Below are positions 18,720-26,979 of a DNA stretch of 35,365 nt, one piece after another (positions within the stretch are counted from its first letter, which is position 1; each line of letters begins with the position of its first letter). Below the pieces are notes generated by a model. That model worked only from the letters and a program-made list of their open reading frames with translations. It did not search any database and was not told the DNA's origin. The DNA lies in NCBI RefSeq assembly GCF_008974185.1, contig NZ_BKZP01000035.1, positions 1 through 35,365 of the forward strand, written 5' to 3'. This stretch comes from Weizmannia acidilactici. GTDB taxonomy: Bacteria > Bacillota > Bacilli > Bacillales > Bacillaceae_C. A program made the position numbers and the translations under genes.

Positions 18720-19082
18720 ATGAGTGAAGTGGTAACCATTACGGAAGCGGCTGCTTACCAAATTAAAGATATGATGGAGCAAAACGATGAACAGGGCGCT
18801 TATTTCCGCGTGGCGGTGAACGGCGGGGGCTGCAGCGGCTTGTCGTACGGACTGTCGCTCGACCATGACATAAAAGAAGGGGACACGGTCAGCGAACAGC
18901 ACGGCATCCGGATCCTCGTCGACAATGAAAGTGCCCCGATTTTAACCGGCACGGTGATCGATTATAAACAGTCGCTACTTGGCGGCGGGTTTACGATCGA
19001 TAACCCGAATGCCATTGCCACATGCGGTTGTGGTTCTTCATTTAAAACGGCAACAAAGGCAGGCACGCCTGAAAAATGCTAA
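18720..19082 (+). CDS. yutM: YutM, A-type Fe-S carrier (IscA/ErpA family)
   Basis: A 120-residue A-type carrier protein that accepts clusters from the SufBCD scaffold and delivers them to apoenzymes. The three conserved cysteines are Cys38 in NGGGCSGLSYG and Cys102 and Cys104 in CGCGSSF. ATG 18720 follows an ideal AAAGGAGG. The longer frame from 18687 adds residues that overlap the ribosome binding site and is not supported. It is probably co-transcribed with yuzD, 33 bp upstream, and is closed by a terminator. Confidence 0.94.
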   Translation: MSEVVTITEAAAYQIKDMMEQNDEQGAYFRVAVNGGGCSGLSYGLSLDHDIKEGDTVSEQHGIRILVDNESAPILTGTVIDYKQSLLGGGFTIDNPNAIATCGCGSSFKTATKAGTPEKC

Positions 19083-19089
19083 TGGGGGA

Positions 19090-19121
19090 AAAGCGTATCA
19101 TCATGATGCGCTTCTTTTTTT
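19090..19121 (+). terminator. terminator after yutM
   Basis: AAGCGTATCA (19091) pairs with TGATGCGCTT (19104, one G-T pair), followed by C and seven T. It begins 8 bp after the yutM stop. Confidence 0.8.
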
Positions 19122-19129
19122 GTAAGGCT

Positions 19130-19284
19130 ATGTTATTGATCAATGTTGAGGGCCGCTAATTTCTGAGACTCATGCGGGATAAGCGGACAAGAAGAGACCC
19201 CGCAGTGAGGTATCGAGCGGGGAGGCCCGCGGCGCGTGCGGAGAGCGAGTGAATTCCGCGATCATCAACATTCTCAGATAACAT
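19130..19284. repeat. Bacillus-type palindromic interspersed repeat (copy 3, most complete)
   Basis: ATGTTATTGATCAATGTTGA at the left and the reverse complement of the right end (ATGTTATCTGAGAATGTTGA) form imperfect terminal inverted repeats of about 30 bp. The interior contains GAGACCCCGC and GCGGGGAGGCCCGCGG, typical of a short non-coding element common in Bacillus genomes. It sits between the terminators of yutM and yumC and encodes nothing. Confidence 0.75.
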
Positions 19285-19294
19285 GACATTACAT

Positions 19295-19343
19295 AAAAAA
19301 GGGGGTGCCCCCAGGTCAATCTACCGACTTTTGGGACAGCCCC
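19295..19343 (-). terminator. terminator of yumC
   Basis: On the minus strand a long imperfect stem, GGGGCTGTCCCAA with the pairing G/C block at 19301-19313, ends in CCCCC and six T. It begins 6 bp after the yumC stop. Confidence 0.65.
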
Positions 19344-19348
19344 GTTGC

Positions 19349-20344
19349 TTATTCAAACAGAGATGTGCTGTGCATCGGTTGGACGCGCGCTTTCGGGTCA
19401 ATATAGGTTTTGGCGTTGCTGATGGCGGTTGTCGCTTCCCCGAACCCGGTCACAATCAAATTCACTTTTCCTTCAAACGTGCAAACATCGCCCGCAGCAT
19501 AAACGCCTGGGATGTTCGTTTCCATTTTGGAGTTGACAACGATCGAATTTTTCTGGATTTCAAGGCCCCAGTCTTTAATCGGGCCGAGTGAGGAAACAAA
19601 GCCGTAATTGCAAATAAGAGCATCGATATCGAGCGTTTCTTTCGCATCGCCTTTCACTTCTTCAATGACAAGCTGCGAAATCTTTTCCCCGTCACCGATA
19701 ACTTCACTTGCCACAAACGGTGTTTTGATGTCCACGCGCGATTGTTTCAACTGTTCTACCGTGTGCTCATGGGCGCGGAATTTATCACGGCGGTGGATGA
19801 GCGTCACTTTTTCGGCGATCGGTTCGAGGCTAAGCGCCCAGTCCACAGCAGAATCGCCGCCGCCTAAAATCGCAACTTTTTTGCCTGCAAACTGGTCTAT
19901 GCCGTTAATGAAATAATAAAGGTTCTTTCCTTCGTATTGGGCTGCATTTTCGACTTCCAGGCGGCGCGGTTGGAATGCGCCGACACCGGCAGTGATAATG
20001 ACCGCTTTTGAATGATGGACCTCTTTGTCTGTTGTCAGCGTAAAAAGGCCGTCTTCGCCTTTTTCAAGCTTTTCCACGGACTGGCCGAGGCAGACGGTTG
20101 GCTTAAACATGGAAGCCTGCTCTTTTAAATTGTTCACCAGATCAATGGCTTTTACTTTCGGATAGCCGGCAACATCATAAATATATTTTTCGGGATAAAG
20201 CGCGGCCAGCTGCCCGCCAAGCTGTGGCAGGCTTTCGATAATTTTCACGGACATTTTGCGCAATCCGCCGTAAAATGCCGTAAATAAGCCGGTCGGCCCC
20301 CCGCCTATGATCGTTATATCGTAAACGGTTTGATCTTCCTTCAA
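19349..20344 (-). CDS. yumC: ferredoxin/flavodoxin-NADP+ reductase YumC
   Basis: A 331-residue FAD- and NADPH-binding reductase of the thioredoxin-reductase-like type that lacks the redox CxxC of true thioredoxin reductases. The FAD motif [15 protein letters not shown] is near residue 12, the NADPH motif [11 protein letters not shown] in the middle, and the C-terminal FAD motif [12 protein letters not shown]. The sequence ends in [10 protein letters not shown] as in B. subtilis YumC, which is essential there. TTG 20344 follows GGAGGGG on the minus strand; the in-frame ATG at 20368 lies upstream of that site and is not supported. It is divergent from yumB. Confidence 0.94.
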   Translation of the reverse strand: MKEDQTVYDITIIGGGPTGLFTAFYGGLRKMSVKIIESLPQLGGQLAALYPEKYIYDVAGYPKVKAIDLVNNLKEQASMFKPTVCLGQSVEKLEKGEDGLFTLTTDKEVHHSKAVIITAGVGAFQPRRLEVENAAQYEGKNLYYFINGIDQFAGKKVAILGGGDSAVDWALSLEPIAEKVTLIHRRDKFRAHEHTVEQLKQSRVDIKTPFVASEVIGDGEKISQLVIEEVKGDAKETLDIDALICNYGFVSSLGPIKDWGLEIQKNSIVVNSKMETNIPGVYAAGDVCTFEGKVNLIVTGFGEATTAISNAKTYIDPKARVQPMHSTSLFE

Positions 20345-20376
20345 CGAAACCCCTCCAATATTCTTCATTCTTTACC

Positions 20377-20385
20377 ATCATAGCA
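20377..20385 (-). promoter_or_regulatory. candidate extended -10 of yumC
   Basis: On the minus strand TGCTATGAT is an extended -10 (TGn plus TATGAT) placed about 33 bases before the yumC start codon. The -35 region is not convincing. Only the -10 element is marked. Confidence 0.4.
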
Positions 20386-20547
20386 CATTTCGTGTACAGG
20401 CGCACAGGCGGAAACCGTTAAAAAACAATAAGAAAATGAGGAGAAAAGTAAATATATTTGAATATTTTTATTATTATTTCAGTACAGTTTTTGATTGAAA
20501 AATCAGTGCAAAAAGCATATGATTGAGTAGGGAAAAACGTGTATTTT

Positions 20548-20610
20548 TTGTGACATTTCTATGTACAATTTGTGACAAATCGAACGAAAAACAACGTGAT
20601 CGAAATCACA
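20548..20610 (+). promoter_or_regulatory. cluster of Rex/FNR-like operator motifs before yumB
   Basis: Three TTGTGA-type motifs lie within 63 bp: TTGTGACA at 20548, the palindrome TTTGTGACAAA at 20569, and CGTGA-N6-TCACA at 20595-20610. The last fits TTGTGA-N6-TCACAA (Rex) except for its first two bases, and TGTGA-N6-TCACA (FNR/CRP) except for one. A possible -10, TAAGAT, is at 20622. Rex senses NADH, and the gene downstream encodes an NADH dehydrogenase. The rest of the 20386-20702 gap is AT-rich and has no gene. Confidence 0.5.
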
Positions 20611-20702
20611 AAGAATTATGTTAAGATATAGAACCATCAAGGCTTACATCGCTTGTGATATAGGCATTGCCTATTCAAAATATAAAGATGGAAGTGAGAA
20701 AA

Positions 20703-21923
20703 ATGGGGAAACCAAAAATTGTGATTTTGGGTGCCGGATACGGCGGCTTAATGACGGTGACGCGGCTGCAAAAACAAATTTCCAAAGCCGAAGCTGAAAT
20801 CGTTCTCATTAATAAAGACGATTACCATTACGAAACAACATGGCTCCATGAAGCATCCGCCGGCACATTACACCATGACCGGGTCCGTTATCCGATCAAG
20901 AATGTGCTGAATGGGAACAAAGTGAAATTCATTCAAGGGGAAGTCGTCCGGGTAAAGAAAGACGAGAATAAAGTTGTGCTGAAAAATGACGGGGAAGTGG
21001 CGTATGATTATCTTGTGATGGCGCTCGGCTCAAACGCGGAAACATTCGGAATTGAAGGCTTGAAAGACTACACTTTTTCGATTACAGATGTAAGCGCTGC
21101 CCAAAGGATTCGGGAGCATATTGAACGCCAATTTGCGACGTACCGGTCTGAAAAAGTGAAGGATGACAGCCGGCTGGCCATTGTCGTCGGTGGTGCGGGT
21201 TTTACGGGGATTGAGTTTCTCGGCGAGCTCGTCAACCGGATTCCGCAGCTTTGCAAAGAATATGGGATCCCGCGCGAAAAAGTGCGGATTGTTTCCGTCG
21301 AATCGAATCCTGTCGTGCTGCCGCAGTTTGACCGTGAGCTTGTCGATTATGCCCTATCCTATTTGGAAAGCAAAGGCGTCGAGTTCCATATCGGCACGGC
21401 GGTGAAAAAAGCGACGCGGGAAGGGGTATGGGTCGGCAAAAAAGGTGAAGAGCCGTATGAAATCAATGCCGGTACGGTGATCTGGTCCGCAGGCGTGCGC
21501 GGCAATGCGGTTATTGATGCGTCCGGCTTTGAAAATGTGCGCGGCCGGGTGAAAGTGAATCCGGATTTGACTGTCCCGGGATACGAAAATATTTTTATGA
21601 TCGGGGACTGTGCTATGATCATAAACAAAGCAATAAACCGGCCGTATCCGCCGACCGCCCAAATTGCAATGCAGCACGGTGAAGTGTGCGCGCGCAATCT
21701 CGTGAAAAAGATCCGCGGAGAACAGGAGCTCGAAGCATTTGTCTTCAACGATAAGGGCACAGTCTGCTCGCTCGGGGAAGACAATGCAATCGGCATCGTA
21801 TTCGGCAAAAAATTGAAAGGCACTTCCGCATCATTTATGAAAAAAGTGGTCGATGACCGCGCCCTGTTTTTGATCGGCGGTCCAAGGCTGGTGTTAAAGA
21901 AAGGAAAATTTAATTTTATATAG
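20703..21923 (+). CDS. yumB: type II NADH dehydrogenase YumB
   Basis: A 406-residue membrane-associated flavoprotein of the NDH-2 family, equal in length to B. subtilis YumB. It oxidises NADH and reduces quinone without pumping protons. The N-terminal FAD motif GAGYGGLMT is near residue 10, the NADH motif [16 protein letters not shown] in the middle, and the second FAD motif MIGDCAMI follows. The AQIAMQHG segment is the quinone-site motif AQxAxQ. ATG 20703 has GGAAGTGAG before it; a further in-frame ATG at 20688 is less likely. Rex/FNR-like sites upstream suggest control by redox state. Confidence 0.93.
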   Translation: MGKPKIVILGAGYGGLMTVTRLQKQISKAEAEIVLINKDDYHYETTWLHEASAGTLHHDRVRYPIKNVLNGNKVKFIQGEVVRVKKDENKVVLKNDGEVAYDYLVMALGSNAETFGIEGLKDYTFSITDVSAAQRIREHIERQFATYRSEKVKDDSRLAIVVGGAGFTGIEFLGELVNRIPQLCKEYGIPREKVRIVSVESNPVVLPQFDRELVDYALSYLESKGVEFHIGTAVKKATREGVWVGKKGEEPYEINAGTVIWSAGVRGNAVIDASGFENVRGRVKVNPDLTVPGYENIFMIGDCAMIINKAINRPYPPTAQIAMQHGEVCARNLVKKIRGEQELEAFVFNDKGTVCSLGEDNAIGIVFGKKLKGTSASFMKKVVDDRALFLIGGPRLVLKKGKFNFI

Positions 21924-22098
21924 AAAAAGGAAAAGCTTTAAAGTATTCGAGAGGCCAGACGGAGACCGGAGGTTTGCGGAAAGAACCGTTCCCCGCTTCC
22001 CGGTGCCGGTAACGGCGGCATTGCCCTGTCCCTTAACAATATTGACTAAATTCACTCTATTCCGTAAACTGTATGTAACGATAATGCGGGGGGATTTT

Positions 22099-22416
22099 AT
22101 GAGTATACCGGTGTTGATGATTTCTATGGTCCTTTTTCTCGTTTTGTTTTTCGGCATCGGTTTTATCGCCAATATGCTTTTGCGCATGACATGGATCCTC
22201 TGTTTTATTTATCCGTTCATTGCGCTCATGATGATTAACCGGGTGGCGTTTTTGGAGTATTTTACAAATCCCGGGCCGGCATTCCGGCAGCTGGGCCGCC
22301 ATCTTGCTTCGATCCATTTATCCGATGCCCTGATTTTATCAAGCGGCTTGGCCGGTGCGCTCTTGGCCGGCATTGCCATTAAAATGCTCAGAAAAAACGG
22401 ATACCGCATGTTTTAA
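22099..22416 (+). CDS. yuiB: YuiB family membrane protein
   Basis: A 105-residue integral membrane protein with about three hydrophobic segments: residues 3-27, 30-45 and 74-93. The SIPVLMISMVLFLVLFFGI start and LLRMTWILCFIYPF block match YuiB as I recall it. Function unknown. ATG 22099 follows a GGGGGG ribosome binding site. In B. subtilis yuiB lies beside yuiC near yumB, as here. A terminator follows. The 175 bp between yumB and yuiB hold a GC-rich stretch without an open frame I can support. Confidence 0.8.
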   Translation: MSIPVLMISMVLFLVLFFGIGFIANMLLRMTWILCFIYPFIALMMINRVAFLEYFTNPGPAFRQLGRHLASIHLSDALILSSGLAGALLAGIAIKMLRKNGYRMF

Positions 22417-22441
22417 AACTGCCTTTAAGGGCAGTTTTTTT
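22415..22441 (+). terminator. terminator after yuiB
   Basis: AAAACTGCC (22415) pairs with GGCAGTTTT (22430), with the T-run continuing to 22441. It overlaps the yuiB stop codon. Confidence 0.85.
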
Positions 22442-22454
22442 GCGCCAATGATTC

Positions 22455-22577
22455 CATCACCTTGAAATTCATCCGCATTCCGCGGGGCCATCTAGGCTTT
22501 CGTTCACGATTCCGTGTTAAGGGGACCCGCCTGGACTGCTTTTCCCGCAGGAATCCCGCGAATTTCGCGGTGATTTC
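22455..22577. repeat. Bacillus-type palindromic interspersed repeat (copy 4, reversed)
   Basis: TCACCTTGAAATTCATCC at 22457 and the reverse complement of the right end (TCACCGCGAAATTCGCGG) are imperfect inverted repeats. Read on the minus strand it shows the typical order GAAATTC, GATTCCTGCGGGAAAAG, then CCGCGGAATGCGGATGAATTTC. It fills the gap between yuiB and yuiC and is in the opposite orientation to copies 2 and 3. Confidence 0.6.
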
Positions 22578-22661
22578 CTATATCAGTACTTTTTTCCGTG
22601 CGGGCTGCCGCATATTCCGAAAAGGGGTTGGAAACAATACTTGTAGGAGGAGTGAAAACCA

Positions 22662-23300
22662 TTGGACATAAAAAAATGGATGATCCGCTTATTGATGGCG
22701 ATCTTGTTCATATGGGCGATATTATCCACCTTCCAATCCATTTCAGGGGTTAAAGCGGCAGGGCTCCGCGAAGAAGCGCCGGCAGTACCGGTGTGGAAAA
22801 ACCTAAAACCTTTGGATAAAGGATTGGCAAAAAAAGCGGTCAAACATCCGCTGCCTTCGCTTGACGCATACGACTGGAGCGTTTACCCGAAAAAGAAAGT
22901 AACCGCAACAGGATACACGGCAGGGGCGGAATCCACCGGAAAAAATCCTGGCCATCCCGGATACGGCATTACGTATTCGGGGGTGAAGGTGAAGCGGGAT
23001 TTATATTCGACGATTGCAGCGGACACGTCCGTTTTTCCGATCGGCACGGTTCTTTATATTCCGGGCTATGATTTCGGCGTTGTGGCGGATACGGGCTCGG
23101 CGATTAAAGGGGACCGGCTCGACCTCTACTTTGAGACTGTTTCGGATGTCTACCGGAAGTGGGGAAAGCAGACGCTGAATGTGTATATCATTAAAATGGG
23201 GGACGGCACCCTGACTGAAAAGGAACTTGCCGAAATGAACGAAAACAAAGCGATGCAGGTTTTCCGACAGCAGTATATCAAATCGAAAACGGAAGAGTAG
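22662..23300 (+). CDS. yuiC: YuiC, 3D-domain cell-wall lytic transglycosylase
   Basis: A 212-residue exported protein. An uncleaved-looking signal or anchor lies at about residues 5-30. The C-terminal 3D domain, named for three conserved aspartates, begins at VTATGYTAG and contains [11 protein letters not shown] and [18 protein letters not shown]. subtilis YuiC is a compact muralytic transglycosylase related to the catalytic part of resuscitation-promoting factors, acting on peptidoglycan outside the membrane. TTG 22662 follows TAGGAGG at a rather long spacing of about 11 bases. A terminator overlaps its stop codon. Confidence 0.88.
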   Translation: MDIKKWMIRLLMAILFIWAILSTFQSISGVKAAGLREEAPAVPVWKNLKPLDKGLAKKAVKHPLPSLDAYDWSVYPKKKVTATGYTAGAESTGKNPGHPGYGITYSGVKVKRDLYSTIAADTSVFPIGTVLYIPGYDFGVVADTGSAIKGDRLDLYFETVSDVYRKWGKQTLNVYIIKMGDGTLTEKELAEMNENKAMQVFRQQYIKSKTEE

Positions 23301-23327
23301 CGCAAATCGCCGGTTGCGCTTTTTTTT
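23299..23327 (+). terminator. terminator after yuiC
   Basis: AGCGCAA (23299, includes the TAG stop) pairs with TTGCGCT (23314), followed by seven more T. Confidence 0.85.
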
Positions 23328-23373
23328 ATGTTTCCGCATTCCGGGCCGTTATAATGGAACAGAGGTGATGAAT

Positions 23374-24876
23374 ATGTTTACCATCGATAACGGAAATCCT
23401 TTTGAATGTGGCGAAGACTGCTTGATTATCGGACTTAAACAAATCCCGGATAAATTCGGCGGACGGCTTTCCGGACTGGACAAGATTTTTGAAGGGGAAC
23501 TGAAGGAACTGGTGAAATCGGGTGATGTTTCGGCACACTTCGGCAGCTTGTCCACCGTCCACACACTCGGCAAGCTTCCTGTAAAGCGGCTGTTATTTAT
23601 CGGGCTTGGCAAACCGAAAGAAATGAAAAAAGAAGGCTTGAAAAAAGCGTTCGGGAAAGTGTTTAAACATGTCCGGAAAATGAGGTGGTCATCGGCCGGG
23701 ATTTTTTTGGACACGTTCATAACAGAGAAAATCGGGCCGGTGGGTACGGCTGCTGCGCTCGGCGAAGCCCTGCCAATGGCGGTATACCAATTTCCAGGCT
23801 ATAAACGCAAGCCGAACATTCCGGATGTGCAGATTGAAAAAACAGTTGTGTATTCCGGCTGCAATGAAGAAGAATTGATGGCTGCCCTGCACGCCGGCTA
23901 TGTGTACGGAAAAGCGGTAAACTCGGCGCGGACGCTTGTCAATATGCCATCGAATTTATTGACGGCAGAGGAACTTTCGGCATTCGCCCGGCGTCTTGCC
24001 GAAAAATATGGTTTTGAATTGGAAATCCTTGAGAAAACGGATATGGAAAAACTCGGGATGGGGGCGCTGCTGGCCGTAAATCAAGGTTCCAATGCACCTG
24101 CGAAAATGATTGTCCTGAAATACGAAGGAAAAACAGAATGGAAAGATGTGCTCGGCCTTGTCGGAAAAGGCGTGACGTTTGATACGGGCGGCTACTCGCT
24201 GAAAACGAAAACCGGCATTGTCGGCATGAAAACTGATATGGCGGGGGCGGCGGCCGTTTTGGGCGCAATGGAAGTGATCGGGGAACTGCAGCCTGCGCAA
24301 AATGTCGTTGCCGTGATTCCTGCTACCGACAATATGGTCAGCGGAGGCGCCTTTAAACCGGATGATGTGATTACAAGCCTGAGCGGTAAAACGATTGAAG
24401 TGTTGAATACCGATGCGGAAGGGCGGCTGATTTTGGCTGATGCGGTGACGTACGCAAAACACCACGGCGCCGATTATATTGTCGATGTCGCAACGTTGGC
24501 AGGCGGTGTGGTCACGGCGCTCGGGCTGGATAAAACCGGCGCCATGGCCAATGATGACGCGTTTTTCGGACAAGTGCTGGAAGCCTCGCGTGAAGCGGGT
24601 GAATTCATTTGGCGCCTGCCGATTACGGAAGCGGACAAAGAAAGGGTCAGAAGCAGTAAAATTGCCGATTTAAACAATTCGCCGGGCAGGGAAGGCCATG
24701 CGATTATGGGGGGCGCTTTTATCGGCGAATTTGCAGAAAATACGCCGTGGGTCCATCTTGATATTGCCGGAACAGCAACAACCGGCAAAGACACGGAACT
24801 CGGTCCTGCCGGCGCAACCGGTGTGATGGTGAGGACCTTGGCTGTTCTGGCCGAAAGAATGGCGGCAAGAATCTAA
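23374..24876 (+). CDS. pepA: leucyl aminopeptidase (M17), PepA/YuiE
   Basis: A 500-residue cytoplasmic dizinc/dimanganese aminopeptidase that releases N-terminal residues, probably as a hexamer. The catalytic C-terminal domain has the M17 motifs [25 protein letters not shown] and the signature [12 protein letters not shown], which hold the metal-binding Lys, Asp and Glu and the catalytic Arg. The N-terminal domain is typical and full length. ATG 23374 follows AGAGGTG; an ATG at 23368 is also in frame but too close. TATAAT at 23350 is a possible -10, though the leader would be very short. A terminator follows. Confidence 0.95.
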   Translation: MFTIDNGNPFECGEDCLIIGLKQIPDKFGGRLSGLDKIFEGELKELVKSGDVSAHFGSLSTVHTLGKLPVKRLLFIGLGKPKEMKKEGLKKAFGKVFKHVRKMRWSSAGIFLDTFITEKIGPVGTAAALGEALPMAVYQFPGYKRKPNIPDVQIEKTVVYSGCNEEELMAALHAGYVYGKAVNSARTLVNMPSNLLTAEELSAFARRLAEKYGFELEILEKTDMEKLGMGALLAVNQGSNAPAKMIVLKYEGKTEWKDVLGLVGKGVTFDTGGYSLKTKTGIVGMKTDMAGAAAVLGAMEVIGELQPAQNVVAVIPATDNMVSGGAFKPDDVITSLSGKTIEVLNTDAEGRLILADAVTYAKHHGADYIVDVATLAGGVVTALGLDKTGAMANDDAFFGQVLEASREAGEFIWRLPITEADKERVRSSKIADLNNSPGREGHAIMGGAFIGEFAENTPWVHLDIAGTATTGKDTELGPAGATGVMVRTLAVLAERMAARI

Positions 24877-24881
24877 TGATG

Positions 24882-24913
24882 AAAAGGAGAGCAGCTTAAG
24901 CTTTCCTTTTTTT
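24882..24913 (+). terminator. terminator after pepA
   Basis: AAAAGGAGAGC pairs with GCTTTCCTTTT around a short loop, ending in seven T. It begins 5 bp after the stop. Confidence 0.8.
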
Positions 24914-24985
24914 AATGTTCTGTTAAGCGATTGCCGCTGCGTAAAGCGGATATTACCATCAACATGGTTCGCTTTCATAGCTTTT

Positions 24986-25222
24986 TTAATAATAATTTTT
25001 CTTCACAATCCCCTTTTGCATTAAAAGGCCTGCTGTAATTTTTAAGACGAGCAAAACGATGAATAGGGCGAGCATAATTTTTTCAATTGAAGAAAAAGAG
25101 ACGAATAATTCAAACGGATGGCTAAGTGCTACAAACAGGGAACGACTCAGATAAAAATCAATCCCAGCAATGAATGCATACAGAAAAAACGCAACGATGC
25201 CGATTAAAATCGCCAATTTCAC
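24986..25222 (-). CDS. small membrane protein of unknown function
   Basis: A 78-residue protein with two hydrophobic segments, at about residues 2-22 and 48-68. They are joined by a short polar region with two His/Ser/Phe-rich turns, and the protein ends in a basic KKNYY tail. I do not recognise the family. The frame opens at GTG with AAAGGGATTG upstream at a longish spacing, so the start is uncertain. It faces away from the ger operon; its 5' region overlaps the operon's promoter region. No terminator on its strand is clear. Confidence 0.55.
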   Translation of the reverse strand: MKLAILIGIVAFFLYAFIAGIDFYLSRSLFVALSHPFELFVSFSSIEKIMLALFIVLLVLKITAGLLMQKGIVKKNYY

Positions 25223-25238
25223 GGATCTTCAATCCCTT

Positions 25239-25268
25239 TCATAATTTGGTTCAAACGGAAACATACTA
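25239..25268 (+). promoter_or_regulatory. sigma-G promoter of the germinant receptor operon
   Basis: TCATA at 25239 and CATACTA at 25262 are separated by 18 bp. CATACTA is the consensus -10 of forespore sigma factor G, and TCATA fits its -35. It lies 85 bp before the gerA-type gene, and B. subtilis ger operons are sigma-G controlled. Confidence 0.75.
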
Positions 25269-25353
25269 ACAGCGAGCTGTTTTTTAAATTAGTTTGCACC
25301 CCGCCGTAAGCGGCCATTCATGGCGGGAATCCGGAAAAAGAAGGGGAATCGGT

Positions 25354-26979
25354 ATGCCGTTTTGGTGGAGCAAATATTTGAAATCTGTAAAAAAGAATCA
25401 GGGTGAACAGGAAAATCCAACGCACGGGGAAGATACGGGCGGCACTGCAGCAAATATTCCGGCACAAACGATGGGAACGGATCTGAAAACGCAGATCGAA
25501 CAGTTGAAAAAAACGACCGGAAACAGTTCCGATATTGTCATCCATGAAATCAAAATGGGAAGTAAGGCAAATGTGCCGGCTGCTGTCATCTGTGTCGACG
25601 GTCTTGATGATTCACTGATGATCAATGAAAATTTGCTTGAAGTACTGATGGCAAATCCAAAAATTGATCCGTATTTAGACAGCGACAATGTCCTGGATGA
25701 CTTAATGAAGCATGCCATCAAAATCGGCGGGGTCAAGACGGTCATGAATTGGAATGATTTATTTGCGGAGCTTTTAAGCGGCCAGACGATCCTGCTCATT
25801 GACGGGGTTTATGGCGGATTAAGCATCAGCACAAGGGGCGGCGAGCAGCGTTCCATTGAAGAACCGTCAACGGAAGTCACCGTCCGCGGGCCGCGTGAAG
25901 GGTTTACGGAATCGCTGCGCGTTAATACGGCTTTGATCCGCAAACGGATTAAAAATCCGAATCTTTGGCTTGAGTCATATAAAATTGGCGAAGTCACCAG
26001 GACCGACGTGGTGCTCATGTACATAAAAGGGATCGCAAACGATAAAGTGGTCGAAGAAGCCCGCAAAAGGCTGCAAACGCTTAAAATCGATGCGATATTA
26101 GAATCCGGCTATATTGAACAGCTGATTGAAGATAAAACGTTTACGATTTTTCCGACTATTTACCATTCGGAAAGGCCGGATGTCGTTGCTGCCAACTTAT
26201 TGGAAGGCCGTTTTGCCATTATTGTCGACGGCTCCCCGTTTGCATTAGTCGCTCCTGCCGTTTTTATTCAATTTTTCCAGTCGGCGGATGATTATTATAT
26301 GCGTTTTGACATTGCGACGGCCATCCGTTTTCTGCGTGTACTCGGATATTTAATATCACTGATCGGGCCGGCCACATATGTGGCGGCCACCACCTTCCAT
26401 CAGGAAATGATCCCGACGCAGCTCGTTTTTACTTTGACGGGGCAGCGGGAAGCGATTCCGTTCCCGGCATTTGTAGAAGCGATCGTCATGGAGATTATCT
26501 TTGAAATTTTGCGGGAAGCCGGGCTCCGCCTGCCGCGGCCGATCGGGCAGACCGTTTCAATTGTCGGCGCGCTTGTGATCGGGCAGGCAGCCGTCCAGGC
26601 CGGGCTTGTTTCGGCAGCAATGGTCATTGTCGTGTCGATTACGGCGATTGCCAGTTTTGCAACACCCTCTTTTTCAATTGCGATTTCAGCGCGGCTTTTC
26701 CGTTTCGTATTTATGCTTTTGGCTGCGACGTTCGGCTTTTACGGCATTATTATCGGTATGATCGCCCTGGTCGTGCATTTGTGCAGCTTAAGGTCGTTCG
26801 GCGTTCCGTATACAACCCCGATTGCGCCGCTTGTGCGTCAGAATATCGGAGATACCGTCTTCCGTGCGCCGATATGGTCGATGAGCGCCAGGCCGCGGCT
26901 CCTCAGCCAGAAAAATATTGTCCGGCAAGGTGAAAACCAACGACCGATGCCGCCAAAAAAAAATGGTGAGCCTTCATGA
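25354..26979 (+). CDS. GerA-type germinant receptor subunit A
   Basis: A 541-residue inner-spore-membrane protein, the A subunit of a Ger nutrient receptor. A polar N-terminal domain of about 280 residues is followed by five or so membrane segments, with the family motifs TEVTVRGPREGFTESLRVN near residue 180, RRTGTDV-like TRTDVVLMYIKGIAN, and the conserved PFPAFVEAIVMEIIFEILREAGLRLPRP block. The C-terminal tail is basic and Pro-rich. ATG 25354 follows AAGGGGAA. The stop codon overlaps the start of the C-subunit gene in ATGA. The A-C-B order is that of gerK in B. subtilis; the nutrient cannot be predicted. Confidence 0.93.
   Translation: MPFWWSKYLKSVKKNQGEQENPTHGEDTGGTAANIPAQTMGTDLKTQIEQLKKTTGNSSDIVIHEIKMGSKANVPAAVICVDGLDDSLMINENLLEVLMANPKIDPYLDSDNVLDDLMKHAIKIGGVKTVMNWNDLFAELLSGQTILLIDGVYGGLSISTRGGEQRSIEEPSTEVTVRGPREGFTESLRVNTALIRKRIKNPNLWLESYKIGEVTRTDVVLMYIKGIANDKVVEEARKRLQTLKIDAILESGYIEQLIEDKTFTIFPTIYHSERPDVVAANLLEGRFAIIVDGSPFALVAPAVFIQFFQSADDYYMRFDIATAIRFLRVLGYLISLIGPATYVAATTFHQEMIPTQLVFTLTGQREAIPFPAFVEAIVMEIIFEILREAGLRLPRPIGQTVSIVGALVIGQAAVQAGLVSAAMVIVVSITAIASFATPSFSIAISARLFRFVFMLLAATFGFYGIIIGMIALVVHLCSLRSFGVPYTTPIAPLVRQNIGDTVFRAPIWSMSARPRLLSQKNIVRQGENQRPMPPKKNGEPS

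Noticed and set aside
21924-22098. A small yuiA-like zinc-finger gene between yumB and yuiB
   Set aside because: No frame on either strand in this gap shows paired CxxC motifs or a ribosome binding site with a start codon.
23350-23355. TATAAT as the pepA promoter
   Set aside because: The implied start of transcription would fall on the ribosome binding site, leaving almost no leader, and the -35 is poor. Mentioned only inside the pepA entry.
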